The notes beneath the pieces were generated by a model that saw only the letters and a list, made by a program, of their open reading frames with translations, had not been told where the DNA came from and searched no databases. A program made the position numbers and the translations under genes. From UM-FILTER-47-13 sp964445195 (GTDB taxonomy: Bacteria; Pseudomonadota; Alphaproteobacteria; Micavibrionales; Micavibrionaceae), in NCBI GenBank assembly GCA_964445195.1, contig CAYUKA010000001.1, positions 1 through 64,000 of the forward strand: a stretch of 64,000 bases of DNA. The letters are read 5' to 3'. Shown here piece after piece: positions 8,286 to 17,398 of this stretch. The first letter of the stretch is position 1; every line of letters begins with the position of its first letter.

Positions 8286-9152
8286 CTATTCATTCGCAGC
8301 GCGTAACGGGACAGTTTCATCTGTTTTATTTTCAGCCGTTGTCCCCGGCGTACCGTCCACCGGAAACCGTTTTTGCCTGACATCATCGGCGTACCGCTCA
8401 ACAGCTTGTTCGATATGACCGTAAAGGTCGCTATATTGCTTTACAAACTGCGGCACACGCTGCCCGGTCAGACCCAGCATGTCCTCACTGACCAGAATCT
8501 GGCCATCACAGGGGGCTGAAGCGCCAATACCAATCGTCGGTACTTTAACCTGCGCCGTAATTTGCCCCGCCAGATCAGGAGTCACACATTCCAGCACTAA
8601 CCCAAATGCCCCTGCCCGCTCCAGCGCTGCGGCGTCAGCTATGACCCGTTTCTGCTCCCCCTCTCCACGGCCCATGACCCGGTAACCGCCGGTTGCATGT
8701 ACGGATTGCGGCTGTAAGCCAATATGACCAAGCACTGCGATGCCACGCTCTGTCAGAAAATGAACCGTATCGGCCATCTCCTGACCGCCCTCAAGCTTGA
8801 CCGCGCCAGCGCCGGTCTCCTGCATAATCCGCACCGCATTGCCAAAAGCCTGTTCCCGACTTTCCTGATAGGACCCAAACGGCATATCCACGACAACCAT
8901 CGAACGGCGGGTCGTATTCACAACAGCGCGGCCATGGGCGATCATCATATCAAGCGTGACCGGCACCGTGCTCTCCATACCGTACAGCACCATCCCCAGA
9001 CTGTCGCCCACCAGGATTATATCGACGCGGCCATCCAGCGCCCGCGCAACCGGTGCCGTATAAGCCGTCAAGCAAACGAGCGGCGTACGATTCTTGCAGG
9101 CGGCAATATCGCGAACGGTTAATCGTTTAGGTTTCGCCACTGTAGTGCTCAT
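8286..9152 (-). CDS. panB: 3-methyl-2-oxobutanoate hydroxymethyltransferase (pantothenate synthesis)
   Basis: PanB transfers a hydroxymethyl group from methylenetetrahydrofolate to 3-methyl-2-oxobutanoate, the first step to pantothenate. The 288-residue product shows LVGDSLGMVLYG, the metal-binding acidic motifs VVVDMPFGSY and AVKLEGG, and GHIGLQPQSVHATGGYRV. The last 30 residues are a variable tail. The start at 9152 (MSTTVAKPKRLT) follows AGGGA about ten bases away; an upstream frame to 9212 has no family similarity. panC is not nearby. The gene follows nusB on the same strand with a 19-bp gap. Confidence 0.95.
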   Translation of the reverse strand: MSTTVAKPKRLTVRDIAACKNRTPLVCLTAYTAPVARALDGRVDIILVGDSLGMVLYGMESTVPVTLDMMIAHGRAVVNTTRRSMVVVDMPFGSYQESREQAFGNAVRIMQETGAGAVKLEGGQEMADTVHFLTERGIAVLGHIGLQPQSVHATGGYRVMGRGEGEQKRVIADAAALERAGAFGLVLECVTPDLAGQITAQVKVPTIGIGASAPCDGQILVSEDMLGLTGQRVPQFVKQYSDLYGHIEQAVERYADDVRQKRFPVDGTPGTTAENKTDETVPLRAANE

Positions 9153-9171
9153 GATCGATATGTCCCTGCGT

Positions 9172-9717
9172 TTAAACTCGTATGGCTTTATGAATATTGT
9201 CGAGCACGGCATTTACAAGTCCGGCTTCGCCACCTTCATAAAAAGCACGGGTGACCTCAACATAATCATTAATAATAATCGGCGCGTCGATATCATGATG
9301 CGCCATGATCTCATATGCACCGCAGAGCATCGCACTCCCTAACAACATATCTATAGACTCCAGAGAATTGTTAGCTTTGGCGCTGTTTCGCTGCCGCAGA
9401 AAAGTATCAATTATTTCGGAAAGATCGTCATAACGGTCCGCTGCCCCCCGGACGATGGCCGAGAATAGCGCGTCATCCGGTTTGACCATATCCGGCAAAT
9501 CGTCACGCATTTTCTGGTGAAAGCCCTCGCGGATATAGGCCGTTACAATATCGCGCACCGGCTGCTCACTCATACGCATTTGATAAACGGCCTGCACGGC
9601 GGCCAGACGCGCGGCGCTTTTGCGTGCACTCTCCGATCCTGTCCTGTCTGCCTGTGCTTTAGCCATACTCGTAAGGTCCCCGCCCTGATATTGCGCATCG
9701 GTCAAAACCGATATCAT
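9172..9717 (-). CDS. nusB: transcription antitermination factor NusB
   Basis: NusB binds boxA RNA with NusE to prevent early termination of rRNA transcripts. The all-helical fold shows as SARLAAVQAVYQMRMSE at the start and LLGSAMLCGAYEIMAHHDIDAPIIIND later, with the C-terminal FYEGGEAGLVNAVLDNIHK. Length is 181 residues with the ATG at 9717, which has AGGA eight bases upstream. An alternative ATG at 9666 would give 164 residues and also has a GGGGA. In most alphaproteobacteria this gene follows ribH; here the upstream 227 bp contain no rib gene. Confidence 0.93.
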   Translation of the reverse strand: MISVLTDAQYQGGDLTSMAKAQADRTGSESARKSAARLAAVQAVYQMRMSEQPVRDIVTAYIREGFHQKMRDDLPDMVKPDDALFSAIVRGAADRYDDLSEIIDTFLRQRNSAKANNSLESIDMLLGSAMLCGAYEIMAHHDIDAPIIINDYVEVTRAFYEGGEAGLVNAVLDNIHKAIRV

Positions 9718-9944
9718 GATTTCATCCTGTTGACAGTAAAAATATCCGCCGCATCTTTAAGGTTCACATCATCTGCATTAGGGTCACATGATCGGAACCG
9801 CCCTGTTCATGAGTTCATATGCGCTATAAATGAACCGTTCCAAAAACACATACTCAAAAAGGATTTGAAACCGTACCTGATCAAAAATAAAGATCAAAAT
9901 CGAACCACTATTCGTATCAGTGACACGCCATGAAACACCCGGAC

Positions 9945-10409
9945 CTATTCAGCGGCCTGCAGATCCTGCATATCATCAAGCAAGGCGTTAAAGTCTTCCG
10001 GTTTGCTGAAATCCTTATAAACCGAGGCATAGCGGATATACGCCACCATATCAAGCCGCGCCAGCGCTTTCATGACAAAATCACCGATCTGTTCGGAACC
10101 AATCTCCGGCTCGCCCATGCTCTCAAGCTGCCTGACGATGGAATTGGCGACCTTTTCAATCTGCTCAAGCTCTACAGGGCGCTTGCGCAGGGCCACCTGC
10201 ATTGATTTTAGCAGCTTGTCGCGGTCAAAGGGCTGCCTGCGGCCACCGGCCTTCAGGACCGTCATTTCACGCAGCTGGACACGTTCAAAGGTCGTAAAAC
10301 GCGCGCCACAAGCCGGGCAGGCCCGGCGTCGCCGGATCGCCGAGCTATCTTCCGTTGGCCGGGAGTCTTTGACCTGTGAGTCCTCGTTACCGCAAAACGG
10401 GCACCGCAT
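9945..10409 (-). CDS. nrdR: transcriptional repressor NrdR
   Basis: NrdR senses ATP/dATP and represses ribonucleotide reductase genes. The 154-residue protein has a zinc ribbon with Cys3, Cys6, Cys31 and Cys34 (CPFC and CPAC), followed by an ATP-cone domain at about residues 49-139. Length is standard. It follows glyA by only 14 bp on the same strand, the usual alphaproteobacterial glyA-nrdR pairing. No nrd gene or NrdR box was recognised in the window. Confidence 0.96.
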   Translation of the reverse strand: MRCPFCGNEDSQVKDSRPTEDSSAIRRRRACPACGARFTTFERVQLREMTVLKAGGRRQPFDRDKLLKSMQVALRKRPVELEQIEKVANSIVRQLESMGEPEIGSEQIGDFVMKALARLDMVAYIRYASVYKDFSKPEDFNALLDDMQDLQAAE

Positions 10410-10423
10410 TTATTTTTCCCTCA

Positions 10424-11740
10424 TCACAAAGCCCGCTCGTACACCGGGAAACGGGAACACATTTCAGCAACTTTGACGGCGATTTCCTTTTCCAGCGCCT
10501 CATTCCCGTCTTCACCATTGTCTTTCAGGCCGTTCAACACCTCCGCGACCCATTCACCAACCTGCCGGAATTCAGGTTCGCGCAGGCCGCGCGTGGTGCT
10601 GGCCGGGCTGCCGAAGCGCAGGCCTGACGTGTACCACGGCTTTTGCGGATCGTTCGGGATAGCGTTACGGTTTGCATTCAGATGCGCCCGGTGCAGGGCT
10701 TTCTGCGCAGGCAGGCCCACCAGACCCTGCTTCTGCAGATCGACCAGGAATACATGCGTCTCAGTCCCTCCTGATACAACATCATAACCTTTATCAAGAA
10801 GTGTATCGGCCAAAGCTTGTGCATTTTTAACAACCTGTTGCGCGTAAATCTTGAAGTCAGGTTTTAAAGCCTGACCGAACGCCACAGCCTTGGCCGCAAT
10901 CACATGTTCCAGCGGTCCGCCCTGCAGCCCCGGGAAAACGGCGGCGTTGATCTTCCTGGAAAGCTCCTCATCATTCCACAAAATCATTCCCCCGCGCGGC
11001 CCGCGCAGGGTTTTATGTGTGGTTGTCGTCACAACATGAGCATGATCGCACGGCGTGGGCAGCACACCTCCGGCAATCAGGCCCGCATAGTGCGCCACAT
11101 CGGCCAGAAGCCACGCGCCGGTCTTGTCTGCGATCTCCCGGAACCGTTTCCAGTCGATAGAGCGGGAATAAGCCGAAGCGCCGCAGACGATCATGTCCGG
11201 CTTTGTTTCCACCGCCAGTTCCTCAACCATGTCGTAATCGATATACCCGTCCTGCCTGCGCACGCCGTACTGCGTGACATCAAACCACTTGCCGGACATA
11301 TTGACCGGGGAACCGTGGGTGAGGTGTCCGCCCTGATCCAAAGCCATGGACAGGATTTTCGCCCCGGGCTGGAGCAGCGCCAGATACACCGCCTGGTTGG
11401 ACTGGGATCCGGAATGCGGCTGAACATTCGCGTAATTACATTGAAACAGTTTTTTGGCACGCTCGATGGCCAGCGTCTCCGACGCATCCACCGGGCCGCA
11501 GCCGCTGTAATAGCGCTTGCCCGGAAGCCCTTCGGCATATTTGTTCGTCATCACGGAACCCTGTGCCTGCATCACGGCAGCAGAAGTCATGTTTTCAGAG
11601 GCAATTAGCTCGATATATTCATTTTGACGCTTAAGCTCTTGACCAATCGCGTCAAAAATCTCCGGATCGACTGTTTCCAGCGATTCATTGAAGAATCCAT
11701 ACGTATCGTTTTCTATTATTTTCTTTGCTGCCTCAGTCAT
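10424..11740 (-). CDS. glyA: serine hydroxymethyltransferase
   Basis: GlyA interconverts serine and glycine and makes methylenetetrahydrofolate. The 438-residue product carries the pyridoxal-phosphate lysine Lys243 in TTTTHKTLRGPRGG, the ELIASEN and KYAEGLPGKRYY substrate motifs, and SGSQSNQAVY. Length is slightly above average because of N-terminal residues. The gene sits between rpiB and nrdR in a tight same-strand cluster. It would feed one-carbon units to folate users such as PanB, also encoded here. Confidence 0.97.
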   Translation of the reverse strand: MTEAAKKIIENDTYGFFNESLETVDPEIFDAIGQELKRQNEYIELIASENMTSAAVMQAQGSVMTNKYAEGLPGKRYYSGCGPVDASETLAIERAKKLFQCNYANVQPHSGSQSNQAVYLALLQPGAKILSMALDQGGHLTHGSPVNMSGKWFDVTQYGVRRQDGYIDYDMVEELAVETKPDMIVCGASAYSRSIDWKRFREIADKTGAWLLADVAHYAGLIAGGVLPTPCDHAHVVTTTTHKTLRGPRGGMILWNDEELSRKINAAVFPGLQGGPLEHVIAAKAVAFGQALKPDFKIYAQQVVKNAQALADTLLDKGYDVVSGGTETHVFLVDLQKQGLVGLPAQKALHRAHLNANRNAIPNDPQKPWYTSGLRFGSPASTTRGLREPEFRQVGEWVAEVLNGLKDNGEDGNEALEKEIAVKVAEMCSRFPVYERAL

Positions 11741-11774
11741 TTACAATACCTTTCTTATTCTCTAACTCCGGTTT

Positions 11775-12203
11775 TCAAAACTCGTTTATTTTGGCTACAC
11801 GGGCCACATGGCGGCCCTCTTCGAATGATGTAGTCATGAACGCGTCAACACAGTCCAAAGCCGTTTCAATTCCCATGATCCTGCTACCCAGCGCCAGAAC
11901 ATTCGCATCATTATGCAGGCGGGTCAGCCGGGCCATTGTCGCGTTCGTGCATAATGCCGCCCGGACATTCTTATGCCGGTTCGCGGCCATGGAGATACCG
12001 ATCCCGGTACCGCAGATCAGAATACCTTTCTCAACCTCCCCGGCCGCCAGCGCCGCCGCCATCTTGTGAGCAAAATCAGGATAGTCGACTGACTCCGGCG
12101 AATGAGTTCCCAGATCAACCCATTCATAGGCATCCTCCAGACGCTCCTTCAGCAATTCCTTGAATTCATAACCCGCATGGTCAGACGCGATAGCAACTTT
12201 CAC
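11775..12203 (-). CDS. rpiB: ribose-5-phosphate isomerase B
   Basis: RpiB interconverts ribose-5-phosphate and ribulose-5-phosphate in the pentose phosphate pathway. The 142-residue protein has the N-terminal ASDHAGYEFK phosphate-binding motif and Cys64 in ICGTGIGISMAANR, the catalytic cysteine of the RpiB family. It has the usual RpiB length and shows no sugar-isomerase fusion. It precedes glyA by 34 bp on the same strand, a frequent pairing in alphaproteobacteria. Confidence 0.95.
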   Translation of the reverse strand: MKVAIASDHAGYEFKELLKERLEDAYEWVDLGTHSPESVDYPDFAHKMAAALAAGEVEKGILICGTGIGISMAANRHKNVRAALCTNATMARLTRLHNDANVLALGSRIMGIETALDCVDAFMTTSFEEGRHVARVAKINEF

Positions 12204-12249
12204 GATTATTCTCCTGTTTTGCCTATAATATATAGGGGTGACGCGCGCC

Positions 12250-12450
12250 TTAAATCAATCCTTTCTTTTTCAGCACATATTCAAGCCGCCGCATGGCATT
12301 GCGGGTCAGGATTTCTTCGCTGGCGCTGGCCGGCCCCTGAATCACCACTTCGGTCAGGGTCTTCGTATCCATCGCCGAGACTTTCACATAGTGCCCGACC
12401 GGGATAAATTCGATAATGACTTCGCGACCCGCCAAAAGCTCTTCGGCCAT
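12250..12450 (-). CDS. small protein, DUF6898-like
   Basis: A 66-residue protein with the pattern REVIIEFIPVGHYVKVSAMD followed by a strand (TEVVIQGP) and a C-terminal helix ending YVLKKKG. I recall this pattern from an alphaproteobacterial family now labelled DUF6898; the label is from memory and unverified. There is no signal peptide or membrane segment. AAGGA lies eight bases before the ATG. It heads the rpiB-glyA-nrdR cluster, 46 bp upstream of rpiB. Function is unknown. Confidence 0.75.
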   Translation of the reverse strand: MAEELLAGREVIIEFIPVGHYVKVSAMDTKTLTEVVIQGPASASEEILTRNAMRRLEYVLKKKGLI

Positions 12451-12521
12451 TGTTCTTATCCTTTCGGTGCATTACATTAGCCGGAGAGTCCTACCGGCAC
12501 AACAGTGATGAGTGTACAGAT

Positions 12522-13742
12522 ATGAGCGCAGACACCAAACAGTCCCCTTCGCCCGCCGCAGCCAGTAAAAGCCACAAGCCTGTTTTCGCGTGGGAAGATC
12601 CGTTACAGCTTGATGAGCTGCTAAGCGAGGATGAGCATATGATCCGTGAAACGGCGCATAATTATTGCCGTGACAAGCTGCTGCCGCGGATCATCGAGGC
12701 CAACCGGCATGAAGAGTTCGACCCCGAAATTATCAGGGAAATGGGCGCGTTCGGCCTGCTTGGCTCGTTCATCGACGGTTATGACTGCTCCGGTGTCTCG
12801 CAGGTTGCCTACGGCCTGATCGCCCGCGAGGTCGAACGTGTCGACTCTGCCTACCGCTCGGCGGTTTCCGTACAATCATCGCTGGTGATGTACCCGATCT
12901 ATGCGTTCGGCACCGATGCCCAGAAAGACAAATACCTGCCGCCACTCGCCGCCGGCGAGATGATCGGCTGTTTTGGACTGACCGAGCCGGATGGCGGCTC
13001 CGACCCCGGCGCGATGAAAACCCGCGCCCGCAGCGTCGAGGGTGGCTTCAAAGTCTCCGGCTCAAAACAATGGATTACCAACTCGCCGATCGCCGATCTG
13101 TTCATTGTCTGGGCCAAGGATGACGATGACAAGATTATCGGCCTGATCATGGAAAAGGACATGGACGGCCTGACCGCGCCGAAAATCGACGGCAAATTCT
13201 CGCTCCGCGCCTCTGTCACCGGCGGCATCGCGATGGATGAGGTCTTTGTGCCGGCGGAGAACAAACTTGAGGTCAGCGGCCTGACCGGGCCGTTCTCTTG
13301 CCTGAACAGCGCCCGCTACGGCATATGCTGGGGCGCTATGGGCGCGGCCGAGGCCTGCTGGCATATCGCCCGTGACTATGTTATGGACCGCGTCATCTTT
13401 GGCAAGCCGCTGGCCGGCCAGCAGCTGATCCAGAAAAAGCTGGCGGATATGCAAACGGAGATCACGCTGGGCCTGCACGCCACTTATCGCCTTGGCCGTC
13501 TGCGCGACGAAGGCAAAGCCGCACCGGAAGCGATCTCGCTGCTAAAGCGCAATAACTGCGGCAAAGCCCTTGATATATCGCGGGTTGCGCGGGATATGCT
13601 CGGCGGTAACGGCATCGCCGATGAATATCATGTCATCCGCCATGTCATGAACCTGGAGGCCGTCAACACGTATGAAGGCACGCACGATATTCACGCGCTG
13701 ATCCTTGGACGCGCCCAGACAGGCATTCAGGCCTTTTCATAG
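12522..13742 (+). CDS. gcdH: glutaryl-CoA dehydrogenase (acyl-CoA dehydrogenase family)
   Basis: This flavoenzyme oxidises and decarboxylates glutaryl-CoA to crotonyl-CoA in lysine and tryptophan breakdown. The 406-residue sequence has the FAD signature GCFGLTEPDGGSDPGAM and QWITNSP, and the catalytic base Glu385 in NTYEGTHDIHALILGR. That C-terminal context is typical of glutaryl-CoA dehydrogenase rather than of short-chain acyl-CoA dehydrogenases. The ATG at 12522 was chosen because the frame before it has no homology. No strong ribosome-binding site is visible. The electron acceptor would be ETF, not encoded here. It is divergent from the DUF6898-like gene. Confidence 0.92.
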   Translation: MSADTKQSPSPAAASKSHKPVFAWEDPLQLDELLSEDEHMIRETAHNYCRDKLLPRIIEANRHEEFDPEIIREMGAFGLLGSFIDGYDCSGVSQVAYGLIAREVERVDSAYRSAVSVQSSLVMYPIYAFGTDAQKDKYLPPLAAGEMIGCFGLTEPDGGSDPGAMKTRARSVEGGFKVSGSKQWITNSPIADLFIVWAKDDDDKIIGLIMEKDMDGLTAPKIDGKFSLRASVTGGIAMDEVFVPAENKLEVSGLTGPFSCLNSARYGICWGAMGAAEACWHIARDYVMDRVIFGKPLAGQQLIQKKLADMQTEITLGLHATYRLGRLRDEGKAAPEAISLLKRNNCGKALDISRVARDMLGGNGIADEYHVIRHVMNLEAVNTYEGTHDIHALILGRAQTGIQAFS

Positions 13743-13750
13743 GTTCTGGT

Positions 13751-14431
13751 CTATAGCGCCCGCTTTTTGGCCTGATTACGCAGACCGGAGGCCACATTAA
13801 TCTGCAGGCGCGCCGCCAGCACTGTGGCAAATTTCTCAGCATCCATCGGGTCGGAAAACGTCCTGATCACAATATTCTTGCCCTTTTCCTGCCCATGAAC
13901 GAGATAAACGGCGTATTGCGTTCCCGCTTTTTTGCTCCCCTGCATACGACCAGTGGTAATCCCCATAAAGCGGCTTAAACGCTCCGGACGCGGAGAACTG
14001 CTGATCCCCAGCCCAAGGGCCGTCAGCGGATAATAATCGACCCTGTCGCGGTGAATTTCATAGCGCCCATAGTCAGCCTGACGCGGAATAACCACAAACA
14101 GAAAGACAAAATATTCCAAAATCAGTAAGAACACCAACCCCCCAAGCATCATACCGATCTGCTGGCTTTCAACGAAACTGTTGTCACCGGATAAAAAATG
14201 AAATACAGCAGCAATAACCAGTAGCCCGGTCAGCGTGCCGAAGGCCAGCAAACGCATCACCATCACCCATTTTGATTCGCCTTCAATCGGCAGCGTCGTG
14301 GCGCTGGGATTCGCATTGGTTTTGGTTTTTTCGGGCGACTCAGCAGAGGCTGTCAGAGCTTCCGAATCACTATCGCCGCTTTTGTCATTATCTGTCGGCG
14401 GCGTATCTTCCGGATCAGCAGACACAGGCAC
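13751..14431 (-). CDS. uncharacterised two-pass membrane protein
   Basis: A 226-residue protein I do not recognise. It has a disordered, acidic, Ser/Thr-rich N-terminus (about residues 1-55), two hydrophobic segments (about 58-80 and 92-115), and a soluble C-terminal domain of about 110 residues. That domain has YEIHRDRVDYYP and RLSRFMGIT patterns and ends in a basic tail. It might be related to PH-like or DUF2244-type membrane domains, but the match is too weak to claim. It ends 8 bp after gcdH (tail to tail) and starts 3 bp beyond the stop of the MarR-type gene, so the two may form an operon. Confidence 0.7.
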   Translation of the reverse strand: MPVSADPEDTPPTDNDKSGDSDSEALTASAESPEKTKTNANPSATTLPIEGESKWVMVMRLLAFGTLTGLLVIAAVFHFLSGDNSFVESQQIGMMLGGLVFLLILEYFVFLFVVIPRQADYGRYEIHRDRVDYYPLTALGLGISSSPRPERLSRFMGITTGRMQGSKKAGTQYAVYLVHGQEKGKNIVIRTFSDPMDAEKFATVLAARLQINVASGLRNQAKKRAL

Positions 14432-14434
14432 CGC

Positions 14435-14908
14435 CTATTCGTTGACGGACAACCCGGAGAAGTTGGTTTGTCCGGCCCAGAAACGCTCAATCAGACGCAT
14501 GATCTGGTTCAGTTCGTTCAGACGCTCGCCAGTTAACTCCGTGCCTTCAAGGCGGTGCTCATGGCGGGCAAACATCTCGGTAATCGCGTTTTTCAGGTCG
14601 GTGCCTTTTTCAGACAGTTTGACCCGGATCGAACGCTTGTCATGCACAGAACGCTCCTGCACCAGATAGCCGTTCTCAACCATCTTTTTAACGTTGTAAG
14701 AGACGTTAGACCCCAGATAGTAGCCGCGAATGGTCAGTTCGCCGACGGTCAGCTCGTCATCGCCGATATTGTAGAGAATCATACTCTGGACGTTGTTAAT
14801 ATCCTGCACGCCCTTGCGGTCAAGCTCGACCTTCAAAACGTCAAGGAAATGGCGGTGAAGCCGCTCGATCAGCTGTATGGCTTCGTAATAAGGCGTTGTC
14901 GTCGTCAC
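14435..14908 (-). CDS. MarR-type regulator, LdtR-like
   Basis: A 157-residue winged-helix protein. The recognition region contains GELTIRGYYLGSNVSYNVKK followed by the wing ERSVHDKRSIRVKLSEKG, ending with a long dimerisation helix. The YLGSNVSYNVKKMVENGY pattern is characteristic of LdtR, a MarR-family regulator studied in Liberibacter and Sinorhizobium that controls L,D-transpeptidase genes and stress tolerance. The assignment to that group is from memory of the motif. An L,D-transpeptidase gene at 27888 and a DUF882 peptidase gene at 27169 are plausible but untested targets. Confidence 0.8.
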   Translation of the reverse strand: MTTTTPYYEAIQLIERLHRHFLDVLKVELDRKGVQDINNVQSMILYNIGDDELTVGELTIRGYYLGSNVSYNVKKMVENGYLVQERSVHDKRSIRVKLSEKGTDLKNAITEMFARHEHRLEGTELTGERLNELNQIMRLIERFWAGQTNFSGLSVNE

Positions 14909-15038
14909 GATGATTCCCCCAAGTTGCAGACGGAGTGATTAAACAGAAGCATAAAACATTCTAAAAACAAAAGAAACAAGCGGCATGTTTAACACAGTGA
15001 TCATAATAAAGATCGCACAAGACTCAAGCAATTTTTAA

Positions 15039-16130
15039 CTATGCCGCGATTTCATCCAGTCCCGGACCGGCGTGCTGGAAATAGCGCCGGATCATATCAG
15101 GCGTTACATCACCAAGATCATCCGGATCCCACCGCGGCGTGCGGTCCTTGTCAATCAGCTGCGCGCGCACCCCTTCGTAAAAATCATGGCCAGTCATAAA
15201 ACGGTGCGCCAGCACGTAATCCTGCGCCGTCACGTCATCAAAACTTTTGCCGGCCATAGACCGTAAATGCGCCAGTGACACGGCGAGGCTGATCGGTGAA
15301 CGACTGCGGATTGTCTGCGCCTGCGCCCTGGCCCAGTCGTTACCGTCCCGTTCCAGAACCGTGAGCATGGCGGCCACATCATCGCCGGAAAAGCAACTGT
15401 CGATCATCGCCAGATTATCGTCCAGAACAGCCACACCGTCCGGCACCGCACTTTCACCGCTGAGGATTTCTGCAATAACGGACTCAGCATTGTCTGGACG
15501 GCCGTTCACAGCCTGCGCCAGCTTAACCCCAAGGTTCCCAAACTGCGCTGCCGGTACATAATGGCTCGCCAGCCCGGCATATATCATATCGGCAGCACCA
15601 AACGTATCACCCGTCAGCACGATGACCGTACCCGCCTCGCCCGGCGCCCGGTTGAGAAAATAAACGCTGCCGACATCAGGGAAAAAGCCAATCCCGACTT
15701 CCGGCATAGCGAACCGCGTCGCCTCTGTTGCAACACGGAAGCGACAAGGCCCGGCAATCCCGTAGCCGCCGCCCATCGTGATACCGTTCATCAGCGCCAC
15801 AAGCGGCTTTTTGAAATGATAAAGCTGGCGGTTAAGACGATATTCCTCAGCGTAGAACAGAGTCAGGACCCGTTCGTCACTGTGATTACGGCGGTAAGCC
15901 ATGCCGGTTCTGTATGTGCTTTTGACATCGCCGCCGGCACAAAAGGCGCGGTCACCGGCGCCGCTAATCAGAACGGCACTGACGCTGTCATCCTGCGCCC
16001 AACTCGTCAGGCCGGCCGACAATATTCTGATCATTTCAAGACTAAGGGCATTCAGATAACCCGGCCGGTTCAATGTGACTTGAACCACCGCCCCGTCTTG
16101 CTGTACAACGATTTCCTGTTCAGAATGCAT
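15039..16130 (-). CDS. 3-hydroxyisobutyryl-CoA hydrolase-like enoyl-CoA hydratase family protein
   Basis: A 363-residue crotonase-fold enzyme. AFCAGGDVKSTYR and NGITMGGGYGIAGP form the oxyanion hole, and MPEVGIGFFPDVGSVYFLNR follows. The GDV, FFPDVG combination and the length of about 360 residues fit 3-hydroxyisobutyryl-CoA hydrolase of valine degradation better than ordinary enoyl-CoA hydratase (about 260). The C-terminal region (RAQLIDKDRTPRWDP) is also typical of that enzyme. It is divergent from hemB. The alternative is another long crotonase with hydratase activity. Confidence 0.85.
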   Translation of the reverse strand: MHSEQEIVVQQDGAVVQVTLNRPGYLNALSLEMIRILSAGLTSWAQDDSVSAVLISGAGDRAFCAGGDVKSTYRTGMAYRRNHSDERVLTLFYAEEYRLNRQLYHFKKPLVALMNGITMGGGYGIAGPCRFRVATEATRFAMPEVGIGFFPDVGSVYFLNRAPGEAGTVIVLTGDTFGAADMIYAGLASHYVPAAQFGNLGVKLAQAVNGRPDNAESVIAEILSGESAVPDGVAVLDDNLAMIDSCFSGDDVAAMLTVLERDGNDWARAQAQTIRSRSPISLAVSLAHLRSMAGKSFDDVTAQDYVLAHRFMTGHDFYEGVRAQLIDKDRTPRWDPDDLGDVTPDMIRRYFQHAGPGLDEIAA

Positions 16131-16206
16131 AAACGCTGATTATACCCGTTAAGTAATGCGACTCGTATGTTAGCAGAAAGCCGGAAACGGTGAAAAGGCC
16201 GAAGCC

Positions 16207-17277
16207 ATGACAAAACCGAATATGATCAATGTTATCAACAATCCTGAGAACCGCACGGCCAAACCCGGTCAAAACCGTGAGAGTGCGCCGGCCCAGTATC
16301 CGCAGGTCCGTATGCGCCGTAACCGTACCCACGCATGGTGCCGCAACCTGGTCCGGGAACATGCGCTAAGCCCGCACGACCTGATCTGGCCGCTGTTCGT
16401 GATTGAAGGCAAGGGGCAGCGGGAAGAGATCGTCACCATGCCGGGCGTGGAGCGGTTATCCATTGATCTCATGATTGAACGCGTGCATGAGGCGCACAGT
16501 TTCGATATTCCTGCCATAGCCCTGTTTCCGGTCGTCGACGCCGCGCAAAAGACGCCTGACGGACGAGAAGCCTGGAACGGCGAGAACCTGATCTGCCGGG
16601 CGATTGATGCCCTGAAGCAGGCCGTGCCGGAGATGGGCATCATTGCCGACGTGGCGCTCGACCCCTATACCGATCACGGCCATGACGGCCTGCTGCAGGA
16701 TGATAAGATCCTGAATGACGAGACCGTTGACGTGCTGTGCCGTCAGGCCCTGGCGCAGGCCCGCGCCGGAGTCGACGTGATCGCACCGTCGGATATGATG
16801 GACGGCCGGGTCGGTGCCATTCGCCGCGCACTGGATGAAGACGGGTTTCATGATGTCAAGATTATGGCCTATGCCGCCAAATACGCGTCCGCCTTTTACG
16901 GGCCGTTCCGTGATGCCGTGAATTCCGGCGGCTTTCTGAAAGGCGACAAGAAGACTTACCAGATGGACCCGGCCAACAGCGATGAAGCCCTGCGCGAAGT
17001 GGCGCTCGATCTCGCCGAAGGCGCGGACATGGTTATGGTCAAGCCCGGCCTGCCCTATCTGGATGTGATCCGCCGGGTCAAAGACCGCTTTGGCGTCCCG
17101 ACCATGGCATATAATGTCAGCGGCGAATATGCGATGCTGCGCCATGCCGCCGCTGCCGGCTGTCTTGATTACGACAAGGCGGTCATGGAGATGCTGCTCG
17201 GTTTCAAGCGTGCGGGGGCTGACGGTATTCTGTCTTATGCCTCTCTCGATGCGGCGCAATTGATCCATAGCCGCTGA
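16207..17277 (+). CDS. hemB: porphobilinogen synthase (delta-aminolevulinate dehydratase), Mg-type
   Basis: HemB joins two 5-aminolevulinate molecules into porphobilinogen for haem. The 356-residue protein has the two active-site lysines, Lys225 in AYAAKYASAFYGPF and Lys279 in MVMVKPGLPYLD, plus APSDMMDGRV. The metal loop reads ADVALDPYTDHGHDG, with aspartates in place of the cysteine triad, so it is the non-zinc class seen in Bradyrhizobium-like and Pseudomonas-like enzymes. A roughly 30-residue N-terminal extension precedes the family core. AAGG lies nine bases before the chosen ATG. Confidence 0.96.
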   Translation: MTKPNMINVINNPENRTAKPGQNRESAPAQYPQVRMRRNRTHAWCRNLVREHALSPHDLIWPLFVIEGKGQREEIVTMPGVERLSIDLMIERVHEAHSFDIPAIALFPVVDAAQKTPDGREAWNGENLICRAIDALKQAVPEMGIIADVALDPYTDHGHDGLLQDDKILNDETVDVLCRQALAQARAGVDVIAPSDMMDGRVGAIRRALDEDGFHDVKIMAYAAKYASAFYGPFRDAVNSGGFLKGDKKTYQMDPANSDEALREVALDLAEGADMVMVKPGLPYLDVIRRVKDRFGVPTMAYNVSGEYAMLRHAAAAGCLDYDKAVMEMLLGFKRAGADGILSYASLDAAQLIHSR

Positions 17278-17398
17278 TACATAGCCGCTAAGTCATTTTA
17301 ACCCTTAATAAATCTGCCATCCGGCATAGTAAAGTATGGTAGTGTGAAAGAGGCCGCATAGGGTGGCCCTGCTCTCCTGCCTGAAGATTGTGCATATC

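Noticed and set aside
9795..9841. Dyad between nrdR and nusB as an FMN riboswitch
   Set aside because: It is far too short and lacks the conserved multi-stem core; it is at most a simple hairpin.
16456..17268. Minus-strand frame of 270 codons
   Set aside because: Antisense to hemB, whose active-site motifs are complete.
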